From positions 41,014-105,013 of the forward strand of contig JAFECS010000005.1 of assembly GCA_018241965.1 (NCBI GenBank): a stretch of 64,000 nucleotides of DNA, written 5' to 3'. The notes beneath the pieces are model-generated. The model was given only the letters and a program-made list of their open reading frames with translations, did no database searches and was not told the origin of the DNA. Made by a program: the position numbers and the translations under genes. Source of the DNA: Pseudomonadota bacterium. GTDB lineage: Bacteria > Pseudomonadota > Gammaproteobacteria > Berkiellales > Berkiellaceae. Shown one piece after another: positions 18,956-28,477 of this stretch (within the stretch, counting starts at the first letter, position 1; the number at the start of each line of letters is the position of its first letter).

Positions 18956-21900
18956 ATGACTATTTTTATTGATGAAGAAGCATTTATCAAGGCGGCCAAG
19001 TATGCCAATAGCGAGTATTTAGGCACTGCATATACCGGTTGGCAAGAGGGTGATAATGCACGAGATTTTGATCAACGGGCTCTTATCTTATTAGCAAATG
19101 GTCAAATTGTACTACTTAGCGGTGAGTTGGCACGTAAATATACTAATCTCCAAACGGGTGAAATTGGTGACGCTGAAATTAAGAGAATAGAGCAAGATTA
19201 TCAAAGCCCGGTTATCAAAAAAATAGAACGCCCCAATCATGGGTTACGACATTCAGTTTGCGCTGCGGCAGCGATCCCAGGTATTTGTCAATATTATGCA
19301 AAATGTATAGGCAAAGAGGAATATAACCTTTCAGAAGAAAGACAAAAGCGTTTGCAGTTGATGATGCTTTTTAGCGTTGTAGGTAGATTAGATGAAACCG
19401 GTTTTGCAGATTCCAAAAAAATGGATGATGGTCGTTACCAGCAATTTCGTGCTGCCTCTGCTAAAGCTTTTCTTGAGTATTGTAAAAGAGAAAATGTATA
19501 TGGCGATGATGAAGTAAGTTTATATCAAGATGCGCTAGCTATAGAGCTGATGGGTTTTCCTGAGCCACCTAAGATTGTTTTTCACCCCTACGATCCAACT
19601 CAAAACGAACCTAAGCCTTTTCCAGAAATAGCTAAAGAAATGAGAGAAAAACAAAAAAAAGGTAAAAAAAATTTTATTATCCCCAATTGTGAAGGTAATT
19701 TAAAAACACGTGAACAGGTAGATGTTGAAAAGCAGTTTGCTATAACTTTAGATATGATGAATGCAGCTCATGAGGTAGAGTTATTACGTTGCTATGCTTA
19801 TAAACCTAAATCACCAGATGCACCAAAAATGCAAGGGATTTTCTCTAGAAATTTTGAAAGTCTTTTAAAGCTTCCTTCCTATGAAGATAAAGATTTGTAT
19901 GAGCAAGCATTAGATCCCAGCAAAAATCCTCGAAAAGAACAATATCATGATGCTTTAGCCTATATACTTTATCAAGCAAGATTGATGGAGAAAACGGGAG
20001 AAAGGATGATGACTAGCGTCATCACTTCTCAAGAAAAGATAGATAGTATCATTGATGAATTTATGGTGTTTGAGCAAAGTTCATTTAAAGATTATTTTGA
20101 AAATGCACTCAACGATAAAGAATTGCTCAAAAAATTATATCACGATGCACTACATAATGAAAAGTTTTTAGATGAACATGAAAAATTGTTACTTAAGCCT
20201 GATTCTGTAAAAGAAAAAATTCAAAAGATATATGAGGCTAAAGAAAAAAATTTACCCTTTGTTGAATTATCTATCGAGGAGCGATATCCCTTTGATAATC
20301 AATCAAAGGCGAAGATGATTGAGTTTATACAACTTTATTATCCTAAAAAATTGAGCATGATGCTCGAGGAGAAAATTTTCAAAAATGGTAAAAATGAATA
20401 TCAACCTAGCATATTTGATTTAGTTCAATATCAGCATTATCAAGATCTTGGATCTAGAGATAAAGATAAAGAAGTCGATATATTGGTTCATCTTGTCAAT
20501 CAAGTTCCCGCGCCCCACTATGTTGAAATAAAATCTTCAGTTTTAAGAGAAAATATCACGCCACTTGAGCTACTTCCATTTGCAGTTGACGCACATTTTT
20601 TAGATGAAACGGTTGAAATAGTGTATGCTAATGCCAATGATGCACAAAAAGCGATGGCTGGTTTTGTTGCGCATGGTTTACTTGGCACTTTACCTGAGGT
20701 TGAACACCATCGTAAAGATGGTTTTGTGAGTGTTTTTATTCCAAAATCTGATTATGCAAAATTAGATGGCAAAATTCGCTATCAACTTGCTAAGATCCCA
20801 ACGATTCATAGTGTAGAATCAACGCTGTTAGATGAAGAGGGAAAGTTGAGCGCCATGAGCCTAATTAGCAATGGCGATGCTGTTACCCGAGTATTAAATG
20901 GCGAAGGAACACATAATACCAAACATCCAGATTATGAATTTAAGTTAAATCATCTTGAAGATCCAATTCACTTACGTGAAAAGCGTGAATTGAGAATGAT
21001 GAAAGGCTTTGATGTGTTTGCTATGTCGACGTTGGAAAAACTGGATGAGGCAAGCGCTGATAAATTTAAAAGATTTAGAGCTAAAGTTCCAATTATCATA
21101 AAAGATGCAGAAAATAATATTTGGGTTTATGGGCGAAAATTTGATAATGGCATGGAAGTTTTTCAGTTAGAGAAACTCAAGTCACCCAAAAAGCACGAAT
21201 TTTATCTAAAAATTAGTGATAAACTGCCAAGTAAAATACAATCTGCTGATTTAACTGATGAAATATATCAAGATCTTGCTAAGCATCACATTCAATATTC
21301 TCCAGAGCAAGATAGAGTAGCTTATACGGATGTAAAGTCGGGCGTTGTTACCACGCGAATGTATGAACAAAAACCAGCTGATCCGCATCTTCAAGTTCCT
21401 AAAAAACAAGCCAAAGGCCCCGTTGAAGGTCCGGGTGCTTTGCACGAAGAACGTTCACAGCCTACTAATACACCTTATGCAAAAAAAGATTCTCATTCTT
21501 TATTGCCGCCGAATGGAAAAATGCATTCATTTGAAGAGCCGGCGAAATCATGGTTACCAATTGGTTTTTTGTCTGATTTAAATGAGGTTGATTTAAAAGG
21601 TGAGCGTTATATTTGGAATACAAATATGGTTACCAATATTAGGTTTTGGTTGGGCAATCCTCACACAAGGCATCTTGGTATCATCCCTGAAAATAAAGTT
21701 AAGGAAAGGAAAACTATCGCAGAGCTCAAAAAGGAGTTAGCCGCAGCGACACAGGAAGATAAACCATTAAAATGGAATGAATTATTGGTTGGGCCAAGTA
21801 AAGCCGCGGTCAAAGCATTATTTGTTCCAAGCGATATGAATTCTGATGATAAAGAAAGATCATTTGATGATAAAATAATGTTAAGATTAAATGTGTTATA

Positions 21901-22690
21901 TCATGCGCTTAAAATAAAGGAAAAATATCAATACGATGTGCCAATTTTAATTATTGACGGGAATAATCCTCCTAGCATTTATACTGAACAAATGATTAAA
22001 AGAGATCTACAAAATGCAGCTAAGCTTTTATCAGAGAATAAATTTCCGTATCTTGAAGAGCGAGATAAAGCCAGGCAAGAGGAAGTTTTAAAGAAATTAT
22101 TTAAGTTTATTGCCAATACTGATGATCTTTTAGATGTACCACAAGATATCAGTAGTATAAATAAGATGTTAACCAAGATAGATATTGTCGGTGGGCTGTC
22201 AAGAGAGAGTAAATTATATGAAAAAGAAAAAGAAAATCATAAAGAAAACCCTGCACAATTAATTGAGGTGCAAAAAAGAGCATTAAATCGTGCTGTTGTA
22301 TTGGGTCAAATTGAACTTGTTCAAAAGATTATCAATGACGGTTTTGATGTCAATCAAGTTATCAATGAAAAAACAGGGAATACAGCCTTACATTATGCTG
22401 GAATGTACAACAACCCAGAAATAGCAAAATTGTTAGAGTCAAAAGGAGCAGATCCAAAAATCAAGAATAAAGAGGGTAAATTTGCTGTTGAATATACGGC
22501 GAAATTTCAAGCCGAACCCAAGCATAGAAAAGAAACTATTTTGAGAAATTTGGAACAGCCTCCTATCCAAAAACGGGCTAAGTCGATCGTACCACAGCAA
22601 ACGCTGTCTAAAACGAGCTCTTCTCGTGAGCCTCCAAGGCCAGCTTCACTCAAATCAAGAACCCCTAAAATAAGAGGGGAGAGGCGCTAA
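18956..22690 (+). CDS. SidE-type phosphodiesterase domain protein with C-terminal ankyrin repeats (effector candidate), 1244 aa
   Basis: The N-terminal ~290 residues look like the phosphodiesterase domain of Legionella SidE-family proteins. RPNHGLRHS supplies His95 and His99. VVGRLDETGF supplies Glu147 at the position of the acidic catalytic residue. NAAHEVELLRCY supplies His272, the third expected catalytic His. In SidE/Dup proteins this domain cleaves or transfers phosphoribosyl-ubiquitin. A long unrecognised middle (~300-1100) follows. Residues ~1105-1180 hold about two ankyrin repeats (GNTALHYAGMYNNPEIAKLLESKGAD). The tail is basic and Pro/Ser-rich. No ADP-ribosyltransferase motif was seen, so ubiquitin deconjugation would be likelier than ligation. 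The ATG has AAGG upstream. No signal peptide, as for type IV substrates. Confidence 0.8.
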   Translation: MTIFIDEEAFIKAAKYANSEYLGTAYTGWQEGDNARDFDQRALILLANGQIVLLSGELARKYTNLQTGEIGDAEIKRIEQDYQSPVIKKIERPNHGLRHSVCAAAAIPGICQYYAKCIGKEEYNLSEERQKRLQLMMLFSVVGRLDETGFADSKKMDDGRYQQFRAASAKAFLEYCKRENVYGDDEVSLYQDALAIELMGFPEPPKIVFHPYDPTQNEPKPFPEIAKEMREKQKKGKKNFIIPNCEGNLKTREQVDVEKQFAITLDMMNAAHEVELLRCYAYKPKSPDAPKMQGIFSRNFESLLKLPSYEDKDLYEQALDPSKNPRKEQYHDALAYILYQARLMEKTGERMMTSVITSQEKIDSIIDEFMVFEQSSFKDYFENALNDKELLKKLYHDALHNEKFLDEHEKLLLKPDSVKEKIQKIYEAKEKNLPFVELSIEERYPFDNQSKAKMIEFIQLYYPKKLSMMLEEKIFKNGKNEYQPSIFDLVQYQHYQDLGSRDKDKEVDILVHLVNQVPAPHYVEIKSSVLRENITPLELLPFAVDAHFLDETVEIVYANANDAQKAMAGFVAHGLLGTLPEVEHHRKDGFVSVFIPKSDYAKLDGKIRYQLAKIPTIHSVESTLLDEEGKLSAMSLISNGDAVTRVLNGEGTHNTKHPDYEFKLNHLEDPIHLREKRELRMMKGFDVFAMSTLEKLDEASADKFKRFRAKVPIIIKDAENNIWVYGRKFDNGMEVFQLEKLKSPKKHEFYLKISDKLPSKIQSADLTDEIYQDLAKHHIQYSPEQDRVAYTDVKSGVVTTRMYEQKPADPHLQVPKKQAKGPVEGPGALHEERSQPTNTPYAKKDSHSLLPPNGKMHSFEEPAKSWLPIGFLSDLNEVDLKGERYIWNTNMVTNIRFWLGNPHTRHLGIIPENKVKERKTIAELKKELAAATQEDKPLKWNELLVGPSKAAVKALFVPSDMNSDDKERSFDDKIMLRLNVLYHALKIKEKYQYDVPILIIDGNNPPSIYTEQMIKRDLQNAAKLLSENKFPYLEERDKARQEEVLKKLFKFIANTDDLLDVPQDISSINKMLTKIDIVGGLSRESKLYEKEKENHKENPAQLIEVQKRALNRAVVLGQIELVQKIINDGFDVNQVINEKTGNTALHYAGMYNNPEIAKLLESKGADPKIKNKEGKFAVEYTAKFQAEPKHRKETILRNLEQPPIQKRAKSIVPQQTLSKTSSSREPPRPASLKSRTPKIRGERR

Positions 22691-22715
22691 TCAGAGAAAA
22701 TAAATAAACAGCAAG

Positions 22716-22916
22716 CTAACTTTCTTTTAGCTTTTGTGCGTATCGTTCTTTTTTGACGAATATAATGGAACGAAGCAGCCAAAATAAGCTAGATAACCTA
22801 ATTTTGCCCAGCATATAGACCATGCAGCCAATGGCAATCAGAGTCATGATAGCGACAAAGGCTTCTGGGCTCTGGGACCCTGCTTGTATTGTTGTATCGG
22901 GCGGTGGTAATAGCAT
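22716..22916 (-). CDS. Possible small membrane protein, 66 aa
   Basis: An ATG-started frame with one strong hydrophobic helix (FVAIMTLIAIGCMVYMLGKI, residues ~20-40), a second amphipathic stretch (LSSLFWLLRSIIFV) and a Lys-rich end. The ribosome binding site is weak. It fills the otherwise empty gap between the effector gene and trpS. No family recognised. Confidence 0.4.
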   Translation of the reverse strand: MLLPPPDTTIQAGSQSPEAFVAIMTLIAIGCMVYMLGKIRLSSLFWLLRSIIFVKKERYAQKLKES

Positions 22917-23078
22917 GTTTTTTCTTATAACTTTTTGCTAATGAATAGATTATTATTTAAAAAGTTGGCATACTACCTTTTTGCGAAGCTATTGTCAAAA
23001 GGATTGTATACCCGGCAAGCTTGAAGACATATAATTCTAACCTATTACTAAAGATTATTTACCAAGTAAGGCATTAAA

Positions 23079-24308
23079 GTGAGTGTGACTGGCACAGTCA
23101 ATGAATATCAGCGCGTAGTCTCAGGTATGCGACCAACAGGTCCACTGCACCTTGGGCATTACCATGGTGTGCTTAAGAATTGGTTGAAACTTCAATATGA
23201 ATATGAATGTTTCTTTTTTGTTGCCGATTGGCATGCGCTGACCACTCATTATGAAGATCCTTTCGATATTGAAGAGAATGTTTGGGAAACTTTTATAGAT
23301 TGGCTTGCCTGTGGTATTAATCCTGGCTCTTGCAAACTGTTTATTCAATCGCGTGTTCCAGAACATGCGGAGCTGCATTTGCTGTTATCGATGATAACGC
23401 CTTTGGGATGGCTAGAACGTGTGCCAACCTATAAAGATCAACAAGAAAAATTAAGAGAAAAAGATTTAGCCACCTATGGATTTTTAGGTTATCCCCTTTT
23501 ACAAAGTGCAGATATTTTAGCGTATAAAGCGGGTTTTGTGCCGGTAGGTGAAGATCAAGTATCTCATCTGGAATTAACCAGAGAAGTCGCACGTCGCTTT
23601 AACCATCTATATGGTAAAGAAGCTGGCTTTGAAGAAAAGGCGCTGGGCGCTGTTTCAAAAATGGGTAAAAAGAACGCCAACATTTATATGGAATGTGTTA
23701 AACAGTACCAAGAAACAGGAAATGTTGAATCCTTAGAAAAAGGGCAGGCATTGATTTCTGCACAAGGTAATCTTTCTTTAGGTGACAGAGAGCGCTTGTA
23801 TGGTTATTTAGAAGGTAGCGGTAAAATCATTTTGCCTGAGCCTTATCCACTGCTGACACAAACTGCAAAGCTCACCGGCCTTGATGGTCAGAAAATGTCC
23901 AAGTCCTATAACAACACCATCGCCATTCGTGAAGCGCCAGAGAGTATCGAAAAGAAAATTCGTACTATGCCAACAGATCCTGCCAGGGTGCGTCGCTCTG
24001 ATCCGGGCAATCCTGAAAAATGTCCTGTGTGGCCTTTGCATAATGTTTATTCAACTCAAGAGCAACAAGCGTGGGTAATGCAAGGTTGCACAACAGCCGG
24101 AATTGGTTGCTTAGATTGCAAAAAATGTGTCAGTGATAACATTATTGAAAGCTTAAAGCCTATTCAAGAACGGGCGCTTGAGTACAAAAATAATATTCGC
24201 TTAGTAAAAGAAATTGTCAGAGAGGGCTGCGAAGCCGCCAGAGATGCAGCGCAAGAAACCTTGGAAGAGGTAAGAGAAGTCATGGGGTTAGTGCACCGTG
24301 ACAAATAA
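23079..24308 (+). CDS. trpS: Tryptophanyl-tRNA synthetase
   Basis: Class I synthetase charging tRNA-Trp. The ATP motifs are GPLHLGHYHG (HIGH-like) and DGQKMSKSYNN (KMSKS). At 409 aa it is of the longer bacterial type, compared with 334 in E. coli. The extra length includes a C-terminal segment with four Cys (CTTAGIGCLDCKKC) that may bind metal. The start is a GTG. scpA overlaps its end by 11 bases, so trpS heads the trpS-scpA-scpB-rluB transcript. Confidence 0.97.
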   Translation: MSVTGTVNEYQRVVSGMRPTGPLHLGHYHGVLKNWLKLQYEYECFFFVADWHALTTHYEDPFDIEENVWETFIDWLACGINPGSCKLFIQSRVPEHAELHLLLSMITPLGWLERVPTYKDQQEKLREKDLATYGFLGYPLLQSADILAYKAGFVPVGEDQVSHLELTREVARRFNHLYGKEAGFEEKALGAVSKMGKKNANIYMECVKQYQETGNVESLEKGQALISAQGNLSLGDRERLYGYLEGSGKIILPEPYPLLTQTAKLTGLDGQKMSKSYNNTIAIREAPESIEKKIRTMPTDPARVRRSDPGNPEKCPVWPLHNVYSTQEQQAWVMQGCTTAGIGCLDCKKCVSDNIIESLKPIQERALEYKNNIRLVKEIVREGCEAARDAAQETLEEVREVMGLVHRDK

Positions 24309-25260
24309 TGAAATACATGAAATAACACCGCCTCAAGAGGTAACATCAGAGATATCTTCAGAAGTATCACCTGAGGTATCACAAGAGGTATCTGCAGAAC
24401 AATCATCAGAAGTGTTGGCCATATTCAATGGTGTTAATTTTACGCAACTGCCAGAAGATCTCTACATTCCGCCAGATGCATTAGAAATTTTCTTAGAAGC
24501 TTTTGAAGGACCGCTGGATTTATTGCTTTATTTGATTCGTAAAAATAATCTCGATATTTTGAATATTCCGATTGCTGAGATTACACGTCAATACGTTGAA
24601 TATGTTGAATTGATGAAAGAAATCAGGCTTGAGCTGGCCGCAGACTACCTAGTGATGGCAGCCACCTTAGCCGAAATTAAATCCAGAATGTTATTGCCAC
24701 GTTCAGAAACCGCTGTTGAGGAAGAAGATCCACGCGCTGAATTAGTGCGACGCTTACAAGAATATGAGCGTATTAAACATGCTGCGCAAAAATTAGAAGA
24801 GATGCCAAGATTAGGGCGAGATATCTTTAGTCACCAAATCTTTGTTCCAGACTTAATTGTGCCAAAAGCGCCTCCCCAAGTTGAGCTTTCTGAGTTGTTA
24901 AGCGCATTTTTGGATATTTTAAAGCGTTCAGAATTGCTGGCAACGCATAAGGTTTCAAAAGAAGCTTTATCTGTTCGTGAAAGAATGAGTGCCATTTTAG
25001 AAATGGTGAATGAAAAACGTTTTATTGAATTTTATGAATGTTTTGATCTCTCAGAAGGCCGCTTAGGTGTGGTTGTTTGTTTTCTTGCAATTTTAGAATT
25101 ATTAAAAATCGGTTTAATTGATATTGTACAAACTCAAGAATTTGGGCCAATACATATCACGCAATGTAGCGTGGTTTATGAAGACCAAGCAACAAACGAA
25201 ATATTTGTCAAAAAAGAGGAAGACAACAATGCATTCCTCGAAAATGTTGATGAGTATTGA
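24298..25260 (+). CDS. scpA: Segregation and condensation protein A
   Basis: The kleisin subunit of the SMC-ScpAB condensin. The diagnostic FEGPLDLLLYLIRKNNLDIL lies at residues ~66-85, followed by IPIAEITRQYVEY and, at the C-terminus, a winged-helix FLAILELLKIGLIDIVQ. It has an unusual N-terminal ~45 residues rich in Glu, Ser and Val repeats (SEISSEVSPEVSQEVSAEQS). GTG start overlapping trpS. It is followed by scpB. Confidence 0.96.
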   Translation: MTNNEIHEITPPQEVTSEISSEVSPEVSQEVSAEQSSEVLAIFNGVNFTQLPEDLYIPPDALEIFLEAFEGPLDLLLYLIRKNNLDILNIPIAEITRQYVEYVELMKEIRLELAADYLVMAATLAEIKSRMLLPRSETAVEEEDPRAELVRRLQEYERIKHAAQKLEEMPRLGRDIFSHQIFVPDLIVPKAPPQVELSELLSAFLDILKRSELLATHKVSKEALSVRERMSAILEMVNEKRFIEFYECFDLSEGRLGVVVCFLAILELLKIGLIDIVQTQEFGPIHITQCSVVYEDQATNEIFVKKEEDNNAFLENVDEY

Positions 25261-25272
25261 TGAGGCATATTG

Positions 25273-26085
25273 ATGAAAAAAAGTATTGAAGAACTAGTCG
25301 TCATTGTTGAAGGATTACTCTTTGCTGCCAATGAACCTTTAAGTGCTGAGGCTTTGGCTAAATTATTTATCGATGAAGTAAAACCCAAAGCACAAGATAT
25401 TAAGAAAGCGCTAAATCAACTTAAAAAGAATTATCAGGATAGAGGTATAGAGCTTTGTGAAGTGGCCTCAGGCTTTCGTTTTCAAGTTGCACAAACAGTG
25501 GTGCCTTATATTGCTAAAACGATAGAAGAAAAACCAGCCAGGTATTCAAGAGCTTTACTTGAAACGCTTGCACTCATTGCTTATAGACAGCCAATTACCC
25601 GTGGTGAAATCGAAGATATTCGTGGTGTGGTCGTAAGTTCAAACATTATTAAAACCTTAGATGAACAAGGGTGGATCCGCGTGGTGGGGCATAAAGAAGT
25701 GCCTGGTAAGCCAGCACTGTATGCCACCACTAAGTCTTTTTTAGATCATTTTGGGTTAAAAACACTAGAAGATCTACCGCCTTTAGCAGCATTGAAAGAT
25801 TTTGAGAGTTTAAATGTTAATTTTGAAGAAAACCCTGTTTTGGCAGAAGATAACCAACTAGAGCTTGATATTGAGCCCGAAAACGAAATGGAAGAAGAAA
25901 CAGAAGCAGAAATCGAAGAAGCTCAAGCAGAAGCTGAAGAAGATAGTGAAGCTGAATTAGAAGAAGAAATAGAAGCAGAAGCAGAAGAAGCAGAAATAGA
26001 AGAAGACGAAGACGAAGAAGATCTCGATGCTATTTTAGATGAATTATTAGACGAGGATGGTGAAAAAGATGATGCGCTTGCATAA
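25273..26085 (+). CDS. scpB: Segregation and condensation protein B
   Basis: Partner of ScpA in chromosome condensation. Two winged-helix domains occupy residues 1-~180, with the family block RALLETLALIAYRQPITRGEIEDIRGV. The last ~80 residues are almost purely Glu, Asp and Ala, a highly acidic tail longer than usual. I choose the ATG at 25273; a TTG codon precedes it at 25270. It overlaps rluB. Confidence 0.95.
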   Translation: MKKSIEELVVIVEGLLFAANEPLSAEALAKLFIDEVKPKAQDIKKALNQLKKNYQDRGIELCEVASGFRFQVAQTVVPYIAKTIEEKPARYSRALLETLALIAYRQPITRGEIEDIRGVVVSSNIIKTLDEQGWIRVVGHKEVPGKPALYATTKSFLDHFGLKTLEDLPPLAALKDFESLNVNFEENPVLAEDNQLELDIEPENEMEEETEAEIEEAQAEAEEDSEAELEEEIEAEAEEAEIEEDEDEEDLDAILDELLDEDGEKDDALA

Positions 26086-26821
26086 ATTGTTGGCAAGCCA
26101 AGGATTAGGTTCAAGACGTGCCATAGAAAATTGGATAAAGATTGGCAAGATTGAGGTTAATGGCAAAGTTGCGCACATTGGCCAACAGGTTTCTCCCAAA
26201 GATAGAATTAAAGTAGACGGTAAGTTCATTGAGATAGCCAATACGCCCAAAGAAACGCCACGTGTTTTACTTTACCATAAGCCTGAGGGCGAAATTTGCT
26301 CTCGTGTTAAAGAAGCAGGCACGGCCTCAGTTTTTGATAATCTCCCTGCCTTAAAGCAGGAGAGATGGGTCATGGTGGGGCGCCTTGATGTCAATACTTC
26401 AGGTTTGTTGTTATTTACCAATAGCGGTGAATTAGCCCACAAATTAATGCATCCCCGTTTTGAAGTGCTGCGAGAGTACGCTGTTCGTGTTTTAGGAAAA
26501 GTAACACATGAGCATTTATCAAATATGAGAAAAGGGGTTATGTTATCAACAGGAATGAGTCGTTTTAAGCAAATCATTCCTCACCAAGAGAGCGAAGGTG
26601 CCAACCAATGGTTTACCGTGAGTCTTACACAAGGGAAATATCGCGAAGTGCGTGAACTATTCGCTTCTCAAGGGTTTACCGTCAGCCGTTTGATAAGAAC
26701 CAAATATGGCCCTATATCTTTGCCACGTAATTTGCGTATGGGAAAATATATCGAGCTTGGTGAAGACAAGGTTTCGGGCTTGATGAAACTATGTTTGGAT
26801 GCAAACGTTGTTCCTGCCTGA
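26057..26821 (+). CDS. rluB: 23S rRNA pseudouridine synthase, RluB type
   Basis: RsuA/RluB family. The N-terminal S4 RNA-binding domain (MRLHKLLASQGLGSRRAIENW) is followed by the catalytic domain with VGRLDVNTSGLLLFTNSGEL, whose Asp is the nucleophile, and by GKYREVRELFASQG. RluB modifies U2605 of 23S rRNA in E. coli. The start is uncertain: ATG at 26057, 26069 or 26072, all inside the end of scpB. Its 3' end overlaps the convergent GGDEF gene by 33 bases. The scpB-rluB linkage is widespread. Confidence 0.95.
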   Translation: MVKKMMRLHKLLASQGLGSRRAIENWIKIGKIEVNGKVAHIGQQVSPKDRIKVDGKFIEIANTPKETPRVLLYHKPEGEICSRVKEAGTASVFDNLPALKQERWVMVGRLDVNTSGLLLFTNSGELAHKLMHPRFEVLREYAVRVLGKVTHEHLSNMRKGVMLSTGMSRFKQIIPHQESEGANQWFTVSLTQGKYREVRELFASQGFTVSRLIRTKYGPISLPRNLRMGKYIELGEDKVSGLMKLCLDANVVPA

Positions 26822-27643
26822 TCTTTTGGCCTTATAAAGTGCGCTATCTGCCCTTAGAAATATTTTTTCGGCCGTGTCATCCGCTAAAAAAGTAGCCACG
26901 CCTGCACTGATTGTCACACTGAGCGACTGCTTTTGATACTCAAAGGCAGCGTGTTCAATTTGCTCACAAAGGCGCTTTGCAACGCAATGAGCGCCATCAA
27001 GCGGCGTGTGTCTTAAAATGAGAGCAAATTCTTCCCCACCATAGCGAAATAGGTTATCGGTGTTTCTATTTAATTGTGAAATTAAATTCGAAAGCCAGAT
27101 CAGTAATTGATCACCTGCATGATGACCGTACTTATCATTAATGTTTTTGAATTTATCAATATCAATCAAGATTAAGGAAAAGGGTGTATTGTGTCTTTTG
27201 GAAAAATCAATTTCAGTAGCGATGGCTTTATTATAGGCTGCGCGATTGCCGACTTGGGTTAATGCGCAGGTATAAGAGTTCTTGATAGCTTCATGATAGT
27301 GCAAAGCATTTCTTAAAGGGTAAACGAGCTCACTTAATGCATGTTCAATTTGTTGTAATTCTTCTAGGGTAAATGGTGTTTTTCTGGTGAGATAAACATC
27401 ACCTAACATGGCACCTTCGAGCATCAATTGATAACTTACCTGATGCTCAGTGCGTTGACCGATATCTAAACCATGTTCAGTTTGAATATGGTGATAATGA
27501 AAACTATGAAAAGGCACAATTGGCAATAAAGCCTGTTGAAAGCGTTTGATTAGATCATACACATCAAGCGTTGTTTGTAAGATCTGGCTTAAATTAAACT
27601 TTGGTGAATAAGATTGAATCACCTTCCCCGATGGCGCGGGCAT
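26789..27643 (-). CDS. Diguanylate cyclase (GGDEF domain)
   Basis: Makes cyclic di-GMP from two GTP. The N-terminal ~120 residues form an unrecognised sensor-like domain without membrane segments, so the enzyme should be cytoplasmic. The GGDEF domain follows: ALTQVGNRAAYNKA, LILIDIDKFKNINDKYGH, and the active-site RYGGEEFALIL. No RxxD inhibitory site directly precedes it. 284 aa. It is last in the minus-strand run that begins at ubiG. Confidence 0.94.
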   Translation of the reverse strand: MPAPSGKVIQSYSPKFNLSQILQTTLDVYDLIKRFQQALLPIVPFHSFHYHHIQTEHGLDIGQRTEHQVSYQLMLEGAMLGDVYLTRKTPFTLEELQQIEHALSELVYPLRNALHYHEAIKNSYTCALTQVGNRAAYNKAIATEIDFSKRHNTPFSLILIDIDKFKNINDKYGHHAGDQLLIWLSNLISQLNRNTDNLFRYGGEEFALILRHTPLDGAHCVAKRLCEQIEHAAFEYQKQSLSVTISAGVATFLADDTAEKIFLRADSALYKAKRSGRNNVCIQT

Positions 27644-27714
27644 GAGATATCCTCCATGACATACTATTATAAGTATAGAACATGTGAATAAATTTTCAGC
27701 CCTCCTAAAACCTG

Positions 27715-28467
27715 CTAGGCTACGTTTACCAGATTTCCTTTAATATGTTTACCTTGTTCGCTCAACAAATATACATAGTGGGGCACAATTTCTTCTGGGG
27801 CAGGAAAGGTTAAGGGATCTATCCCCGGATAAACTTTTATCCGTAAGTTAGTGCGAACCTTTCCAGGGTTAATGCAGTTGACACGAATAGCTGTATTATC
27901 CAGCTCTTCATGCAAACTCTGCGCAAGACCTCTGACACCAAATTTGCTGGCGCTATAGGCGCTCCAGTAAGCTTTTGCCTGTTTTGCTTCATCTGCGGTG
28001 GTAAATAAAATAGAGGGCGAGTCACTCATTTTAAGCAAAGGCAATAAGGCATGCGTTAAAAGGTAAGGAACATTTAAGTTTAACTGCACGACTTCTTGCC
28101 ATTTTTCCGGTGCAAGATGTTCAAGCGGCGTAATTTGCCCACTGATGCCGGCATTATGAACAACCGCATCGAGTTTACCAAATAAGTTATGGATACTTTC
28201 AGCTAAGGCATAAGCATCTTTAGGCTGCGCCTGCAACAAATTAAGTGGATGTATCGCAGGTTCAGGAAGATTTTGGCTCATAATTTCATCATAAACCGCT
28301 TCCAATTTTTTAAGCGATTTGCCAAGCAATATAGTGGTGGCACCTTCTTTTGCACAGGCGATAGCTAAAGCACGACCTATGCCATCACCTGCACCGGTAA
28401 TTAATATGACTTTGTTCGCGAGGTTAAGTTTGCCTTGGGCTTTTTCATTTAAGGTGATTGTTTGCAT
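27715..28467 (-). CDS. yciK: YciK-like short-chain dehydrogenase
   Basis: SDR of 250 aa with the cofactor loop TGAGDGIGRAL, VHNAGISG, and YSASKFGVRGLAQSLHEEL carrying the Tyr-Lys pair. The segment SILFTTADEAKQAKAYWSAYSASK is characteristic of YciK. The physiological substrate is unknown. In many gammaproteobacteria it lies beside ubiG and a gph/mupP-type phosphatase, as it does here, which supports the assignment. Confidence 0.88.
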   Translation of the reverse strand: MQTITLNEKAQGKLNLANKVILITGAGDGIGRALAIACAKEGATTILLGKSLKKLEAVYDEIMSQNLPEPAIHPLNLLQAQPKDAYALAESIHNLFGKLDAVVHNAGISGQITPLEHLAPEKWQEVVQLNLNVPYLLTHALLPLLKMSDSPSILFTTADEAKQAKAYWSAYSASKFGVRGLAQSLHEELDNTAIRVNCINPGKVRTNLRIKVYPGIDPLTFPAPEEIVPHYVYLLSEQGKHIKGNLVNVA

Positions 28468-28477
28468 GATAGGTGCT

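Noticed and set aside
18956..22690. Full SidE-type ubiquitin ligase
   Set aside because: No mono-ADP-ribosyltransferase motif set was found in the remaining sequence, so only the phosphodiesterase half is supported.
25923..26114. Ser-rich minus-strand frame
   Set aside because: It is the complement of the Glu/Asp codon run in scpB; low-complexity shadow.
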